Positions 48,507 through 57,576 of a stretch of 64,000 nt of DNA are shown piece after piece. Numbering within the stretch: the first letter of the stretch is position 1; each line of letters opens with the position of its first letter. The position numbers were made by a program, and so were the translations under genes. The notes below the pieces were generated by a model that searched no databases, had not been told where the DNA came from, and worked only from the letters and a program-made list of their open reading frames with translations. Source of the stretch: Chloroflexota bacterium (GTDB lineage Bacteria; Chloroflexota; Anaerolineae; UBA4142; SHND01); the NCBI GenBank assembly GCA_004295045.1, contig SHND01000013.1:65073-129072 (forward strand). Reading direction: 5' to 3'.

Positions 48507-48846
48507 GGAGGTCATCATTTCTCTTCAGACCAGAGGTACCTACATCTCTCGTTGCTGTTGCCATAACACTGTCCTAACAATGAATCCTTGCATTCTCCGT
48601 CAGAATATGCTACATATATCTGGCGTTTCGATTTAGCAAAAAATGACGGGCATACCTCTGCCCGAACCCAAGACAACGGATGCAATGAACTTCGTCGGCT
48701 CTGTGAACTCGCAGTTGAAATAAAACTCACAGGAATGTGGACGCCTCCGACGGGGGGAGCAAATGGCGTAACCGACCGTGTGCGGCGCAGTTGTTCTGCG
48801 CAAGCATACGGTTTTTTGTTGAAACGCGGAAAGGACGCACCGGCAA
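48507..48846. other. Unassigned 340-base region
   Basis: No full gene. A short + frame from 48641 (MTGIPLPEPKTTDAMNF..) reads protein-like for 26 codons. Downstream the sequence TGMWTPPTGGANG appears in another frame. This suggests decayed coding sequence. A GGGCATACCTCTGCCC hairpin lies at 48646-48661. Confidence 0.4.
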
Positions 48847-49263
48847 ATGCGTAGTTTCACTGCGACATATTCACACATTTGGGGGATGACGAAAGAAAAG
48901 CGGTTGATCAATTCCTTTGCGCTGGCGAATCTGTGCGACGCGATGGTTACCGGCGTTGCACTGATGCTGCCCGGTTTTGTGGAAAAAGGATTGATGGGCG
49001 CGCAGCTGCTGGCGGATGAAAAGGCGATTGAGCTGCTCATTGTCAAGACCGCCATCACCTTTGATAATGGAATGAGCATCACGAACGGCACAGCCGATGT
49101 GGTGAGCGCGAAATCGCCGATGGCGAAACGCGTCAAATGGAACGGCAAGCGAAATCCATCGGACGATTTGTCCAATGCGCCGCCCGCAACATTTGGCGCG
49201 ATCACCAAGTACGCGTTTCAGCCATACACGATTACTTTGTTGCGAATGAACGTCACGCCATAA
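48847..49263 (+). CDS. Hypothetical protein, possibly a C-terminal remnant
   Basis: 138 residues. Codon use matches true genes on this strand. NSFALANLCDAMVTGVALMLPGFVEKGLMGAQLLADEKA is helical, and the end (GAITKYAFQPYTITLLRMNV) resembles the last strand of glycoside-hydrolase beta-sandwich domains, which often close with PPYSxTxLRL. That likeness is weak. It has an intrinsic terminator of its own, but the start is doubtful (no clear ribosome-binding site), and the upstream region looks decayed. It could be the 3' end of a lost larger gene. Confidence 0.4.
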   Translation: MRSFTATYSHIWGMTKEKRLINSFALANLCDAMVTGVALMLPGFVEKGLMGAQLLADEKAIELLIVKTAITFDNGMSITNGTADVVSAKSPMAKRVKWNGKRNPSDDLSNAPPATFGAITKYAFQPYTITLLRMNVTP

Positions 49264-49276
49264 GGAGAACAGAACA

Positions 49277-49311
49277 AAAATCCGAACCGTTGTCGAGTTC
49301 GGATTTTTTCG
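49277..49311 (+). terminator. Intrinsic terminator
   Basis: AAAATCCGAAC (49277-49287) and GTTCGGATTTT (49297-49307) form a perfect 11-bp stem followed by T6. Confidence 0.85.
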
Positions 49312-49320
49312 ATTTTCACC

Positions 49321-49815
49321 ATGATGCATTTCACTTTGAGATTTCAAACGGTCGTAAAAAATCCGCGTCCCTTGTGCATCGCGCTGCTGCTGTTTCTCCT
49401 CTCCGCGTGCAGCGTCCTCGACCAAACGACACCGCTCGATCCGCCTACCGGCAAACCACCTCCCGCAAAAATTTCGTTCGACCACGCGATTTTAGCCGAT
49501 GGCGCGTTCGTACCGGACGAGGCAACGATAGCCGCGCTCGAAATGCGCCTGCCCGATTTTCTCGTGCAGCATCAATCTCAGTTCAACGCCGCGCAAGCGC
49601 CTATCGTCGAGCGTCTGGAAAATTATCGTTTGCAGTATTGGGGTGAAATCGAAAATGGAAAACGCGTGATTGTGGTGAACGCGTTGTGCAGGGCATTCGA
49701 AAATTGGCAAACCCAACGCGTGCTGGTTCTCGACGGCGGAGATTGTTTCTTTAATTTGAAATATGATGTGGACGCGGGATCATTTTACGATTTGGCTGTG
49801 AACAGGGAAGCATAA
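49321..49815 (+). CDS. Lipoprotein of unknown function
   Basis: 164 residues (starts at 49321 or 49324). Lipoprotein signal PLCIALLLFLLSAC, then a Pro/Thr-rich spacer (LDPPTGKPPPAK). The globular part has ALEMRLPDFLVQHQSQFN, LENYRLQYWGEIENGKRVIVVNALCRAFENW and VLVLDGGDCFFNLKYDVDAGSFYDLAVN. This pattern (helix, beta hairpin with a conserved Cys in each half, GDCFF) recalls small bacterial lipoproteins of unknown function. Two Cys (in NALCRAF and GGDCFF) may form a disulfide. It starts directly after the terminator of the preceding gene. Confidence 0.75.
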   Translation: MMHFTLRFQTVVKNPRPLCIALLLFLLSACSVLDQTTPLDPPTGKPPPAKISFDHAILADGAFVPDEATIAALEMRLPDFLVQHQSQFNAAQAPIVERLENYRLQYWGEIENGKRVIVVNALCRAFENWQTQRVLVLDGGDCFFNLKYDVDAGSFYDLAVNREA

Positions 49816-49839
49816 ACCAAATTCCGCTTGGGCTACTGA

Positions 49840-52668
49840 CTACCACTCTTCCAATTTCCAAATTTCGGGCTGCCACGCGCCGACGGGTCCGCCGATCTCT
49901 GAATAAATTGCGACGGCGCGTTTCAATTGCTCCATCGAATCCGCCTCGCGTCCGAGCGCGTGATACAAATCGGCAAGGTGATTGTGCAGCGCGGCTTGAC
50001 GATGCCGATCTCCCGCGTGCGTGACCAACTCTAACGCGCGCTGCGCAAACTCTAACGCGCGTTCCTCCGCGTTTGTCGCGTGATACACCAGCGCGAGATT
50101 GTTGAGCGCGGCGGCGTGCGCGCCGACGTCGTTCCGTTTTTCCGCGAGCGCGCGGCTCGCCTCCAAATGTTTGCGCGCGTCATCCCATTCTCCGCGCGTG
50201 CGCGCGAGGATGCCGAGAATGTTGTGCGCTTGCGCGAGCGCGCGCTCGGCTTGCGTTTTTTGCGCGAGTTTCAAAGCGCGCCGCGCCTGTTTCAACGCGT
50301 CGGCGTCGTGATGCAGTTGGTGCTGCGCCAGCGCGAGATCGGCGTAGAGCTCTGCTTGCGCGCCCGCGTCGTCCGTGACGCGCAACGCGTTTTGCAGATG
50401 CCGCGCCGCGCGTTCCCATTCGCCCCGCCGCAAGTACACCCGCGCCATTTTGGCATCCGCATCCTCTGCGCCGAACGCCGCGCTTGTCTCGTACGAAGCG
50501 AGCGCGGCATCGTATTCGCCCAAAAGCGTTTGCGCGTCACCGATGTTCGTATGTAACGCTGCGGCATCGGGAAAGCCGAGCGCGAGCGCGTCGGAATAAT
50601 TTTCCACCGCATCGCGGTTCGCAAAAACGGAACGCGCGTAATCGCCCGCGCGTTTATAAAATTCCGCCGCGCGCGTTTCATCGCCGCCCGCGCGCAGGTG
50701 CTGCGCGATGGCGCCCGCCTCGACATCGAGATTCACGCGTGGGCGCTGCAATATCGCGTCTGCCGCGCGGCGATGCAAGAGCCGCCGACGCGCCAGCGAC
50801 GTTTCCTCGTACACGAGCGCGCGCAATTTTTCGTGCGTAAAATCGTATTGCAAATTTCCGCCGCGCGCGGATTCGACAAGCAAGCCCTGCGCGGTCAATT
50901 CCTCCAATGCCGCAAGCGTTTCGTTTTCACTGCGGCCGCTCACCGCATCCACCAATTCAAATTCAAACGAACGCCCCAGCGCGGCTGCCGCGCTCAAGAT
51001 TTGACGCGCGGTTTCGCCGATGCGCGCGAGCCGCGATTCCAAGAGTTCACGCACCGTCGCAGGCAAACCATCTTGTTCGGGCAACGTTCCATCGCGTTCG
51101 AGCAATTTCAAAAATTCAATCAAGAAAAAGGGCTGTCCTTCGCTTTCGCGTTCGAGCCGTTTGGCGAGCGCGGCGTCAATTGCTGCGCCTCGCGCGGCGG
51201 CGATTTGAATCAGCGCTTGCGCGTCGGCGGGCGCGAGGCGCGTGAGCGAAATGAGTTGCGCGCGTTCGTGGCGCAGTTCGTCGGCATACAATCGGCGCAG
51301 CGGGTGGTTGGGCGCGATTTCTTCGCCGCGCCATGTGAGCAAAATGCACAGCGGCGAATTTTTCAAACGGCGTATGAGGAACGCTAGCAATTCAAGCGAC
51401 GCTTCATCGAGCCATTGCGCGTCATCGCACAAGAAAACGCCGGGCGCACCATTCTGCGTGAGCGTCAAAAAGAGTTGCGTCACCGCATCCAAAAAACGCG
51501 CCTGTGCGCCAACATCTTCCATCGCGGGCGCGAAATCATTCGCCGCGAGTTCGGGGACAAGCCGCGCGGCTTGGACGCGCAAGGGGGGGGGGATTTTTTC
51601 GAGGCGTTTGGCGCTGCGCGGTTCATTCAACGCGGCGCGCAATGCTTGGGCAAATGGCGCGTACGCGAGCGCGCGTTGTTCCGCATACGCGCGCGCGGTC
51701 AGAATCGTCGCGCCCTGTTCGGCAACGCGCTGTAATAATTCTTCTGCCAGACGCGTTTTGCCAATGCCCGCTTCGCCTTCGATGACAAGCAAACATCCTG
51801 CGGCGCGAATGTTTTGATAGGCAGATACAAGATTTTCAAGTTCGCGCGTTCGCCCAACGAGAGGAAATTCCGACGGCGGACGGCGGACGGCGGACGGCGA
51901 AACAATTTCTACTTGTGGTCTGCCGTCTGTGGTCTGTGGTCTGTCGTCCGTCGTCAATCTGTTTTCCTCAATCGCGCGATAGAGTTCGGTTGTTTCGGGC
52001 AAGGGCGCGACGCCGAGTTCGGTGTCGAGTTGGCGGACACATTCGTGATATTGACGGAGCGCGGCGGCGCGTTGTCCGTCGCGCGCATAGAGTTGCATGA
52101 GGGCGCGGTGCGCGGGTTCGTGCAGCGCGTCGAGCGCGAGCCAACGGCGCGCGGCTTCGATGGCGCGTTTGGTTTCGCCGCGTGCGGCGTGCTGCGCGGT
52201 CAAGTTTTCGAGAACGACGGCGAATTGTTTGCGGAGCGATTCGGTTTCAAAAAATTGCCATTCGTCGAACGCGGGGCTGTCGCGCAAGGTAAAGCCCGCG
52301 AGGAAATCACCTTGATAAAGTTGCGCGGCGCGCGTGAGGGCATCGAAATCGTTCTGCTGCGCGAGCGCGCGAAATTCCAAAACGTCCACGCGAATTTTTT
52401 CGAGGTCCAAGCCAATGGTCTCGCGCTCGATGTCGAGAATATTTTCGCCAAGCGCGCTTTTGAGCGTGGAGAGGGTGCGGCGCAATGCCGCGCGCGCGCG
52501 GGACGTGTCCGCGTCGGGATAGAAAAACGTGGCGAGTTCATCGCGTTCGTGCGCGGTTTCTGTGAGCGCGAGATACGCAGCGAGGGCGACAGCTTTGCGC
52601 GTATCGAGTTCGAGAGGACGGTTGTGATTATCGAGTCGCGGCGCGCCGAGAAAATGGAACGAGAGCAT
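49840..52668 (-). CDS. BTAD-AAA ATPase-TPR transcriptional regulator (SARP/MalT-like)
   Basis: 942 residues. Winged-helix start FHFLGAPRLDNHNRPLELDTRKAVALAAYLALTE with AALRRTLSTLKSALG, then BTAD helices (about 100-235). After a linker comes an AAA_16 ATPase: LVGRTRELENLVSAY, LLVIEGEAGIGKTRLAEELL (P-loop) and GVFLCDDAQWLDEASLELL (Walker B). At least eight TPR-like repeats fill about 640-940. Such regulators bind DNA at the N-terminus and sense signals through ATPase and TPR regions. The linker (about 236-265, LTTDDRPQTTDGRPQ and SAVRRPPS) derives from the GACGACGGAC-type repeat at 51871-51957. No gene cluster for a target is obvious. Confidence 0.88.
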   Translation of the reverse strand: MLSFHFLGAPRLDNHNRPLELDTRKAVALAAYLALTETAHERDELATFFYPDADTSRARAALRRTLSTLKSALGENILDIERETIGLDLEKIRVDVLEFRALAQQNDFDALTRAAQLYQGDFLAGFTLRDSPAFDEWQFFETESLRKQFAVVLENLTAQHAARGETKRAIEAARRWLALDALHEPAHRALMQLYARDGQRAAALRQYHECVRQLDTELGVAPLPETTELYRAIEENRLTTDDRPQTTDGRPQVEIVSPSAVRRPPSEFPLVGRTRELENLVSAYQNIRAAGCLLVIEGEAGIGKTRLAEELLQRVAEQGATILTARAYAEQRALAYAPFAQALRAALNEPRSAKRLEKIPPPLRVQAARLVPELAANDFAPAMEDVGAQARFLDAVTQLFLTLTQNGAPGVFLCDDAQWLDEASLELLAFLIRRLKNSPLCILLTWRGEEIAPNHPLRRLYADELRHERAQLISLTRLAPADAQALIQIAAARGAAIDAALAKRLERESEGQPFFLIEFLKLLERDGTLPEQDGLPATVRELLESRLARIGETARQILSAAAALGRSFEFELVDAVSGRSENETLAALEELTAQGLLVESARGGNLQYDFTHEKLRALVYEETSLARRRLLHRRAADAILQRPRVNLDVEAGAIAQHLRAGGDETRAAEFYKRAGDYARSVFANRDAVENYSDALALGFPDAAALHTNIGDAQTLLGEYDAALASYETSAAFGAEDADAKMARVYLRRGEWERAARHLQNALRVTDDAGAQAELYADLALAQHQLHHDADALKQARRALKLAQKTQAERALAQAHNILGILARTRGEWDDARKHLEASRALAEKRNDVGAHAAALNNLALVYHATNAEERALEFAQRALELVTHAGDRHRQAALHNHLADLYHALGREADSMEQLKRAVAIYSEIGGPVGAWQPEIWKLEEW

Positions 52669-52675
52669 GAGATTG

Positions 52676-53004
52676 GAGTTAGAAGTTAGAAATTAGAAAT
52701 TAGAAATTGGAGATTGGAAGTTGGGAATTGGATGTTGGGGGCATTATGAAATGACAAGCGTGAAACGTCAAACGGCGATAACAGGTGGCGGATGGCGGAT
52801 AGCCGATGGCAGATGGCAGAGGACAGAAAGCACAATGCTCAGTGCACAATGCACAATGCACAACTGATTACTGATTACTATCGCACTATCGCACTATCAC
52901 ACTACCGCACTACCGCACTCTTCGTAACGCTTTTCGTAACGTTGTCGAAACGGCGATGCGGTAAAGTGAGAATGACAAAAAAGATTACATTCCGGAGGGC
53001 GAAA
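52676..53004. other. Repeat-filled gap of about 330 bases
   Basis: Holds successive low-complexity blocks: TTAGAAATTAGAAATTGGAG (52680-52735), GGCGGATAGCCGATGGCAG (52790-52820), CACAATGCACAATG (52840-52862) and CACTATCACACTACCGCAC (52880-52920). No gene is visible except the ribosome-binding site (GGAGGG) of the next one. Confidence 0.7.
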
Positions 53005-53466
53005 ATGGAAAATTCAAAACGAATTCCGAAAACGATGAGTGTGGGCGACGCGGCGGTGGAAGGATTGATGTACGGCATCGCCGCCGGCATTGCGATGGCG
53101 CTGTTTGTGCTGTTGGTCGAATGGCTGTCGGGCGTCGCGCTGCTCACGGCGTTGGGTTATTTTGATGGCGGCGGGAATGATTCGCCGTTCATGGGCGCGT
53201 TCACACACATCGCGGTTGCGGGGATTTATGGCGCGGTGTTTGGAATGATTGCGATGGTGGTGGCGCGGATGTTTGGCGCGCGGATGACGCTCGGCATGTG
53301 GCTGGCGCTGGGCATTTTGTACGGCGCGCTGATTTTTGTGGTGGCAGAATGGATTGTGCTGCCGCGCACGAGTTCACCGCTGCTTGAGATGCCGATGTGG
53401 GCGCTCGCAATCGCGCATTTTATTTATGGCGCGGTGTTGGCGGCGTTGTTTGGGCGCAACAAATGA
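53005..53466 (+). CDS. Four-helix membrane protein, unknown function
   Basis: 153 residues from the ATG at 53005, with CCGGAGGGCGAAA upstream. The longer in-frame extension upstream is encoded by repeats and is not protein-like. Four membrane helices: LMYGIAAGIAMALFVLLVEWLSG, FTHIAVAGIYGAVFGMIAMVVARMF, LGMWLALGILYGALIFVVAEWIVLP and MWALAIAHFIYGAVLAALFG. Repeated GIYGAVFG/LYGALIF/IYGAVLA motifs in three helices suggest internal duplication. The spacing resembles DUF1440/DUF2938-like small membrane proteins, but the family is uncertain. It is followed by repeats and the cytochrome gene. Confidence 0.7.
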   Translation: MENSKRIPKTMSVGDAAVEGLMYGIAAGIAMALFVLLVEWLSGVALLTALGYFDGGGNDSPFMGAFTHIAVAGIYGAVFGMIAMVVARMFGARMTLGMWLALGILYGALIFVVAEWIVLPRTSSPLLEMPMWALAIAHFIYGAVLAALFGRNK

Positions 53467-53469
53467 AAG

Positions 53470-53580
53470 GAGGGAGGGGATGAGGGATGAGGGATGAAGG
53501 ATGAAGGATGAAATCAGAAATCACAAATCAGAAATCAGAAATCATAAATCATAAATCAGAAATCAGAAATCAGAAATCCA
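53470..53580. repeat. Tandem low-complexity repeats upstream of the cytochrome gene
   Basis: GGATGAGGGATGAAGGATGAA (53477-53512), then about nine imperfect AATCAGAA/AATCATAA units (53513-53578). Confidence 0.85.
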
Positions 53581-53593
53581 AAGAGGAGGAAAC

Positions 53594-54556
53594 ATGATAG
53601 ACTTTATCGGTCTCGCAATTGTTCTGCTGCTCGCAGTCGCGTTCGGATATTTGGTCAAACGCGCGTGGGGGTCAAAGAATAAAATTTTGAAATGGGTGGG
53701 CGTGATTGGCGCGGGTTTGCTCACGCTCGTTTTCGCGGCGGCGTTCATTGGCGCGCTGGTGGGAACGATGCGTTTGAATCAAAATTTTAACGCGAGCAAT
53801 CCCGTCTCGAATGTGACAATTCAGGCGACGCCCGAACAACTCGCGTTTGGAGCAAAGTACGCAAAGTTCTGCGCGGGCTGTCATTCGGGCAATCAGCAGT
53901 TGCCGTTGAGTGGAAATAATTTTGGCGCGGAAATTCCCATTCCGTTTGGAACGTTGTACGCGCCGAACTTGACTCCGGCGGGGAATATCAAAGATTGGAC
54001 GGACGGCGAAGTGATTCGCGCGATTCGCGAAGGCGTACACAAGAGCGGGCGCGCGTTGATTATTATGCCGTCAAACGAATTCCATGCGTTGAGTGATGAG
54101 GACGTGCAAGGGCTTGTGGCGTACCTGCGTTCGCAGCCCGCCGTCGAGCCGAATACGCCGCCGACGAGCATGAACGTGATTGGCGCGCTGTTGTTGGGAG
54201 CGACGGGCGGACTAACGCGGCAGCCCGCCATTACGCAGCCGGCGCCGAAACCGGCGGTGGCGGTGAACGCGGAATATGGGAAATATGTTTCTGAAATTCT
54301 TGTATGCCGCGCGTGTCACGGCGAAAAGTTGACGGGCGGCGCGGGGTTCGACGGCTCGCCCGCGCCGAATTTGACAGAGGTGATTCCGCAGTGGACGGAG
54401 GAACAATTCCTCACGGCGTTTCGCACTGGCGCATTACCGGGTGGCGCCATGTTGGACAACGCCAAGATGCCGTACAAGGAATTTTCCGAGTTTGCGACGG
54501 ATACGGATTTGAAGGCGTTGTATTTGTATTTGCATGGTTTGACGCCGAGCAAGTAA
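53594..54556 (+). CDS. Membrane-anchored diheme cytochrome c
   Basis: 320 residues with AGAGGAGGAAAC before the ATG. Two N-terminal membrane helices (LAIVLLLAVAFGYLVKRAW and GLLTLVFAAAFIGALVGTM) are followed by two c-type heme domains: QLAFGAKYAKFCAGCHSG (heme 1, CxxCH) with a Met-rich IIMPSNEFHALSDEDVQGLVAYLRSQP, and YGKYVSEILVCRACHGEKL (heme 2) with LPGGAMLDNAKMPYKEFSEFATDTDLKALYLYL. Each domain has a plausible sixth-ligand Met. It transfers electrons on the outer face. No oxidase or dehydrogenase partner is adjacent. A short inverted repeat and the first of the paralogous membrane proteins follow. Confidence 0.9.
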   Translation: MIDFIGLAIVLLLAVAFGYLVKRAWGSKNKILKWVGVIGAGLLTLVFAAAFIGALVGTMRLNQNFNASNPVSNVTIQATPEQLAFGAKYAKFCAGCHSGNQQLPLSGNNFGAEIPIPFGTLYAPNLTPAGNIKDWTDGEVIRAIREGVHKSGRALIIMPSNEFHALSDEDVQGLVAYLRSQPAVEPNTPPTSMNVIGALLLGATGGLTRQPAITQPAPKPAVAVNAEYGKYVSEILVCRACHGEKLTGGAGFDGSPAPNLTEVIPQWTEEQFLTAFRTGALPGGAMLDNAKMPYKEFSEFATDTDLKALYLYLHGLTPSK

Positions 54557-54634
54557 AACAGGGAAACAGGGAGGCAGGGAGACAGGGAGGTGTGAACCGT
54601 CTTACCTGTTTCCGTGTTTCCTTGTTGACTAAAA
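54557..54634. repeat. Dispersed inverted repeat (ACAGGGAAACAGGG / CCTGTTTCCGTGTTTCC), copy 1
   Basis: Purine-rich AAACAGGGAAACAGGGAGG on the left and TTACCTGTTTCCGTGTTTCC on the right can pair into an imperfect hairpin. A close copy lies at 60249-60320 and the left half also at 59350-59376. Confidence 0.7.
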
Positions 54635-54636
54635 AA

Positions 54637-55908
54637 ATGAACAACTCCAACACAACTTTACATCCACCCTTGTTGCACATTGCGCGCGCGGCGTGGCTCG
54701 TCATTGCGGGCTTGAGTGTGCTGCTGGGAATTATCGGGATGATTCAATATGCGAGTGCGCCACTGCCGGACTGTACTGACCCGGGACAGGTGGCAACTAC
54801 TTGTGGACCGTGGGCGTTGACGCGGCAAGATTTGGGCATCTTGAACGCGCTGGGCTTTTCTTCCGAGTTGGTCATTGCGCTGATCGCGTTTCAGTCCATT
54901 TTTCCAAAAGTGTGTTTTGCGTTGGTGGGGTTGATTATTTTTTGGAAAAAATCGGACGATTGGATGGCGCTGCTGCTCTCCTTGATGTTAGTTGGTTTTG
55001 TGCTGGAAGGCGCCACCGAAGTGGGGGCTTTGACGCCGCTCGCGTTCTTTTTGTATCAAATCATCACGGTTATTTTTTTGCTGCTCCCGTTCATTTTTCC
55101 CAACGGACAGTTTGTGCCGCGCTGGGTCAAATGGCTTGCCCTGCCCGCGATTGCCCTCTCGGTGGTTGCGTTCAGTCTGCCCAATGTAGGAATCGTGACC
55201 TCTGACCAAGTGTATATCCTCATCTTGATGGGTTCGTTCGGGCTTTGGTTCCTCGTTGCCGGCTACTCGGCAGTGTATCGGTATCGGCGCGTCTCGAACG
55301 CGGTGGAACGTCAACAGACGAAATGGGTGGTGGCGGGAATTTTGGGAACGTTTCTGCTTTTTATTCCGTACACGATTATCGGGATTTGGTTTCCGCCCTC
55401 GCAGCCGTCGCGCGAACGGCTCGCGGTTTATTTTTTCTTTTTTGTGCCGGTGTATTACGTCTCGTACTTGTTCATGCCCGTCGCCGTGATGATTTCGATT
55501 TTGCGCTATCGCTTGTGGGACATTGATTTGTTGATTCGGCGCACAGTGTCGTATGCGCTCATCGTCGCGCTGCTGTTGGTGGTGTATTTCGGCAGTGTGA
55601 TTCTGCTGCAGCGCGTTTTCGCGGGCATCATTGGCGAGAGTACGGAAATTATTACGGTGCTTTCGACGCTCGCCATCGCCGCGCTGTTCGTGCCGCTGCG
55701 AAACAAAATTCAGGATGCGATTGATAAACGTTTCAATCGCAAAAAATATAACGCGCAGCAAGTGATGGAAAAGTTTGCCAACACCGTGCGCGATGAAACG
55801 GACATTGACAAATTGACGGCAGAGTTGGTGAACGTGGTGAATGAGACGATGCAGCCCAAGAGCGTGACGTTGTGGCTGAAAAAAGAGGAACGAGGCAACA
55901 AGAAATGA
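54637..55908 (+). CDS. Multi-pass membrane protein, paralogue 1 of 4 (histidine-kinase sensor-half family)
   Basis: 423 residues from the ATG at 54637. About nine to ten membrane helices (including LLHIARAAWLVIAGLSVLLGIIG and FLLLPFIFPNGQFVPRWVKWLALPAIAL), then LRYRLWDIDLLIRRTVSYALIVALLLVVYFGSVILLQRVFAG, PLRNKIQDAIDKRFNRKKYNAQQVMEKFANTVRDE, and a final NVVNETMQPKSVTLWLKKEE. In related proteins this helix and DAQxxLxxFxxTVRDE segment lead into GAF and histidine-kinase ATPase domains. Here the protein ends just where those would begin. It may act as a receptor, but no kinase module is present. The stop overlaps the next paralogue's start (ATGA). Confidence 0.8.
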   Translation: MNNSNTTLHPPLLHIARAAWLVIAGLSVLLGIIGMIQYASAPLPDCTDPGQVATTCGPWALTRQDLGILNALGFSSELVIALIAFQSIFPKVCFALVGLIIFWKKSDDWMALLLSLMLVGFVLEGATEVGALTPLAFFLYQIITVIFLLLPFIFPNGQFVPRWVKWLALPAIALSVVAFSLPNVGIVTSDQVYILILMGSFGLWFLVAGYSAVYRYRRVSNAVERQQTKWVVAGILGTFLLFIPYTIIGIWFPPSQPSRERLAVYFFFFVPVYYVSYLFMPVAVMISILRYRLWDIDLLIRRTVSYALIVALLLVVYFGSVILLQRVFAGIIGESTEIITVLSTLAIAALFVPLRNKIQDAIDKRFNRKKYNAQQVMEKFANTVRDETDIDKLTAELVNVVNETMQPKSVTLWLKKEERGNKK

Positions 55909-57176
55909 GATTGAATAAAGCGGCGATATTGGCGTGGTTGTTTTGCGGCGTGATTGTGGTGGCTTCGCTAGTGAGAATATGGGGGCAATGGAGCAGCGGC
56001 AATGGCAGCGATAATCTGGTTCAAGTTATAGCGTATCTAGTGGGTGGGTTGGGACCGATTGTGTTTGCCGTCGTGGGCGCGTTGATTCTTTCGTATCAGC
56101 CGCGCAATGCGATTGGTTGGCTCCTCATGCTGCCGTCCCTCGCGTTGGCGATAGATACCGTGACGTCGGGCATGATACGCGCGGCGGGCGCCGCGCCGGT
56201 CAATGTAACCAGCGCGCTGGTGGCGGCAACGTGGCTTAGTAATGCGATTTGGCTGTTGTTGATTTTTCCGCTCTTTTTCATCGCGCTCCTTTTCCCCAAC
56301 GGCAGTCCGCCATCGCCGCGTTGGCGCTGGGTGGTTGGATTCGGCATTGGCTTGATTCTTTTCTTTGTCATCGTGGGGGCATTTGTCCGCGAGGTTAGCC
56401 CCGAGCCGTCAACCTACGGCGTAACTTGGACGATTCCCAATCCAATTGGTTTCATCCCTGCAGATACGTTGAGCGCGATAATTTTTCCATGGTGGGTTGG
56501 CGGTCTCGCCATTTTTACAATTTTGTCGGTTGTGTCGCTGTTTGTACGCTATCGGCGCGCGGGCAGTGTGGAACGCAAACAAATCAAGTGGCTGCTCTAT
56601 GCGTGCGGTTTGTTTGCGCTATTTTATTTGCCGGGACTGCTGATGCAAGGCATGTCGGACCTTGCAAATTTGGCGTTCAGTGTGATCCTGCTTGGCTTTC
56701 CGCTGGCGATTGGCATTGCGATTTTGCGTTATCGCTTGTGGGACATTGATATCATCATCCGCCGCACGGTGACGTATTCCATCGTCGTCACGCTGCTCGG
56801 CATCGTCTTTTTCGGCAGTGTCATTTTGTTGCAGCAAATTTTCGCGCAGTTCACCAACACGGGCGGGAACGAAATCATCACCGTCGTTTCCACGCTCGTC
56901 ATCGCCGCGCTCTTTGTGCCATTGCGGAATCGGATTCAAGATGTGATTGACAAGCGTTTCAATCGGAAAAAGTATGACGCGCAAAAAGTGTTGGAAAAGT
57001 TTGCTATCACTGTGCGCGATGAAACGGACATTGACAAATTGACGGCAGAGTTGGTGAACGTGGTGAACGAGACGATGCAACCGCGGAGTGTGAGTTTGTG
57101 GTTGAAAGCAGACGACAGGCGACGGACAACGGACAGCGGGGGCGGGAAAATGAATGGGGAGAAAATTACCAGATGA
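55905..57176 (+). CDS. Multi-pass membrane protein, paralogue 2 of 4
   Basis: 423 residues from the ATG at 55905, overlapping the previous stop (ATGA) with GAGGC upstream. Same architecture: N-terminal helices with FPNGSPPSPRWRWVVGFGIGL, FVRYRRAGSVERKQIKWLLYA, LRYRLWDIDIIIRRTVTYSIVV and PLRNRIQDVIDKRFNRKKYDAQKVLEKF, ending TMQPRSVSLWLKADD. A repeat-derived tail (RRRTTDSGGGKMNGEKITR) follows. The two genes form a translationally coupled pair and may work as a complex. No signalling output domain is present. Confidence 0.8.
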   Translation: MRLNKAAILAWLFCGVIVVASLVRIWGQWSSGNGSDNLVQVIAYLVGGLGPIVFAVVGALILSYQPRNAIGWLLMLPSLALAIDTVTSGMIRAAGAAPVNVTSALVAATWLSNAIWLLLIFPLFFIALLFPNGSPPSPRWRWVVGFGIGLILFFVIVGAFVREVSPEPSTYGVTWTIPNPIGFIPADTLSAIIFPWWVGGLAIFTILSVVSLFVRYRRAGSVERKQIKWLLYACGLFALFYLPGLLMQGMSDLANLAFSVILLGFPLAIGIAILRYRLWDIDIIIRRTVTYSIVVTLLGIVFFGSVILLQQIFAQFTNTGGNEIITVVSTLVIAALFVPLRNRIQDVIDKRFNRKKYDAQKVLEKFAITVRDETDIDKLTAELVNVVNETMQPRSVSLWLKADDRRRTTDSGGGKMNGEKITR

Positions 57177-57218
57177 CGGGGACGAGATTCGATTGCGTGA
57201 TGGCAAGGTCGTTGGCGT

Positions 57219-57437
57219 TTAGAGACCTTCGGGAAGTTTCAAGCGTGACGCTTCAAAATCTTGTTCGTCAAAGACAACGTCTGCCCAAACGCCGCGTAGT
57301 TGGCTGAACGTGCGCGGTGGATTCGCAGTAGGCGCACTGCGCGCAATTTCTTGGCGGAGCAATGCCACTTGACGCTCGAGTCGCTTTAACTGCATCTCAA
57401 TCATGTTGAGTTGAAATTGGAGAGTATCGGTACTCAT
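57219..57437 (-). CDS. Small coiled-coil protein, possible orphan antitoxin
   Basis: 72 residues with AAGGAAAGATTGC before the ATG at 57437. QFQLNMIEMQLKRLERQVALLRQEIA is a heptad-like helix, followed by TFSQLRGVWADVVFDEQDFEASRLKLPEGL. The length and the closing region recall small VapB-type antitoxins, in which a short C-terminal segment binds the toxin, but no PIN gene is adjacent. The family is not certain. Confidence 0.5.
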   Translation of the reverse strand: MSTDTLQFQLNMIEMQLKRLERQVALLRQEIARSAPTANPPRTFSQLRGVWADVVFDEQDFEASRLKLPEGL

Positions 57438-57555
57438 GCAATCTTTCCTTTCGCATTTCGATTTCGATTATAACATGATTCGAAAAGCGTTTTGCGATAA
57501 CTTTTTTAACTCTTCAAAACAAATGATTTCACAAGGCAATACCTTCGCCAAAATG

Positions 57556-57576
57556 GCGCAAATTTCAAATTTGCGC
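57556..57576. repeat. Perfect palindrome in an intergenic region
   Basis: GCGCAAATTT-C-AAATTTGCGC, 10-bp arms around one base, within a longer partly symmetrical stretch (57540-57595). It lies between divergent genes and is followed by CCTATTTTTTTCG. Confidence 0.75.

Noticed and set aside
48633..49208. Minus-strand gene opposite the 138-residue ORF
   Set aside because: Codon use and the downstream terminator favour the + strand; the minus translation is Ser/Ala/Ile-rich without motifs.
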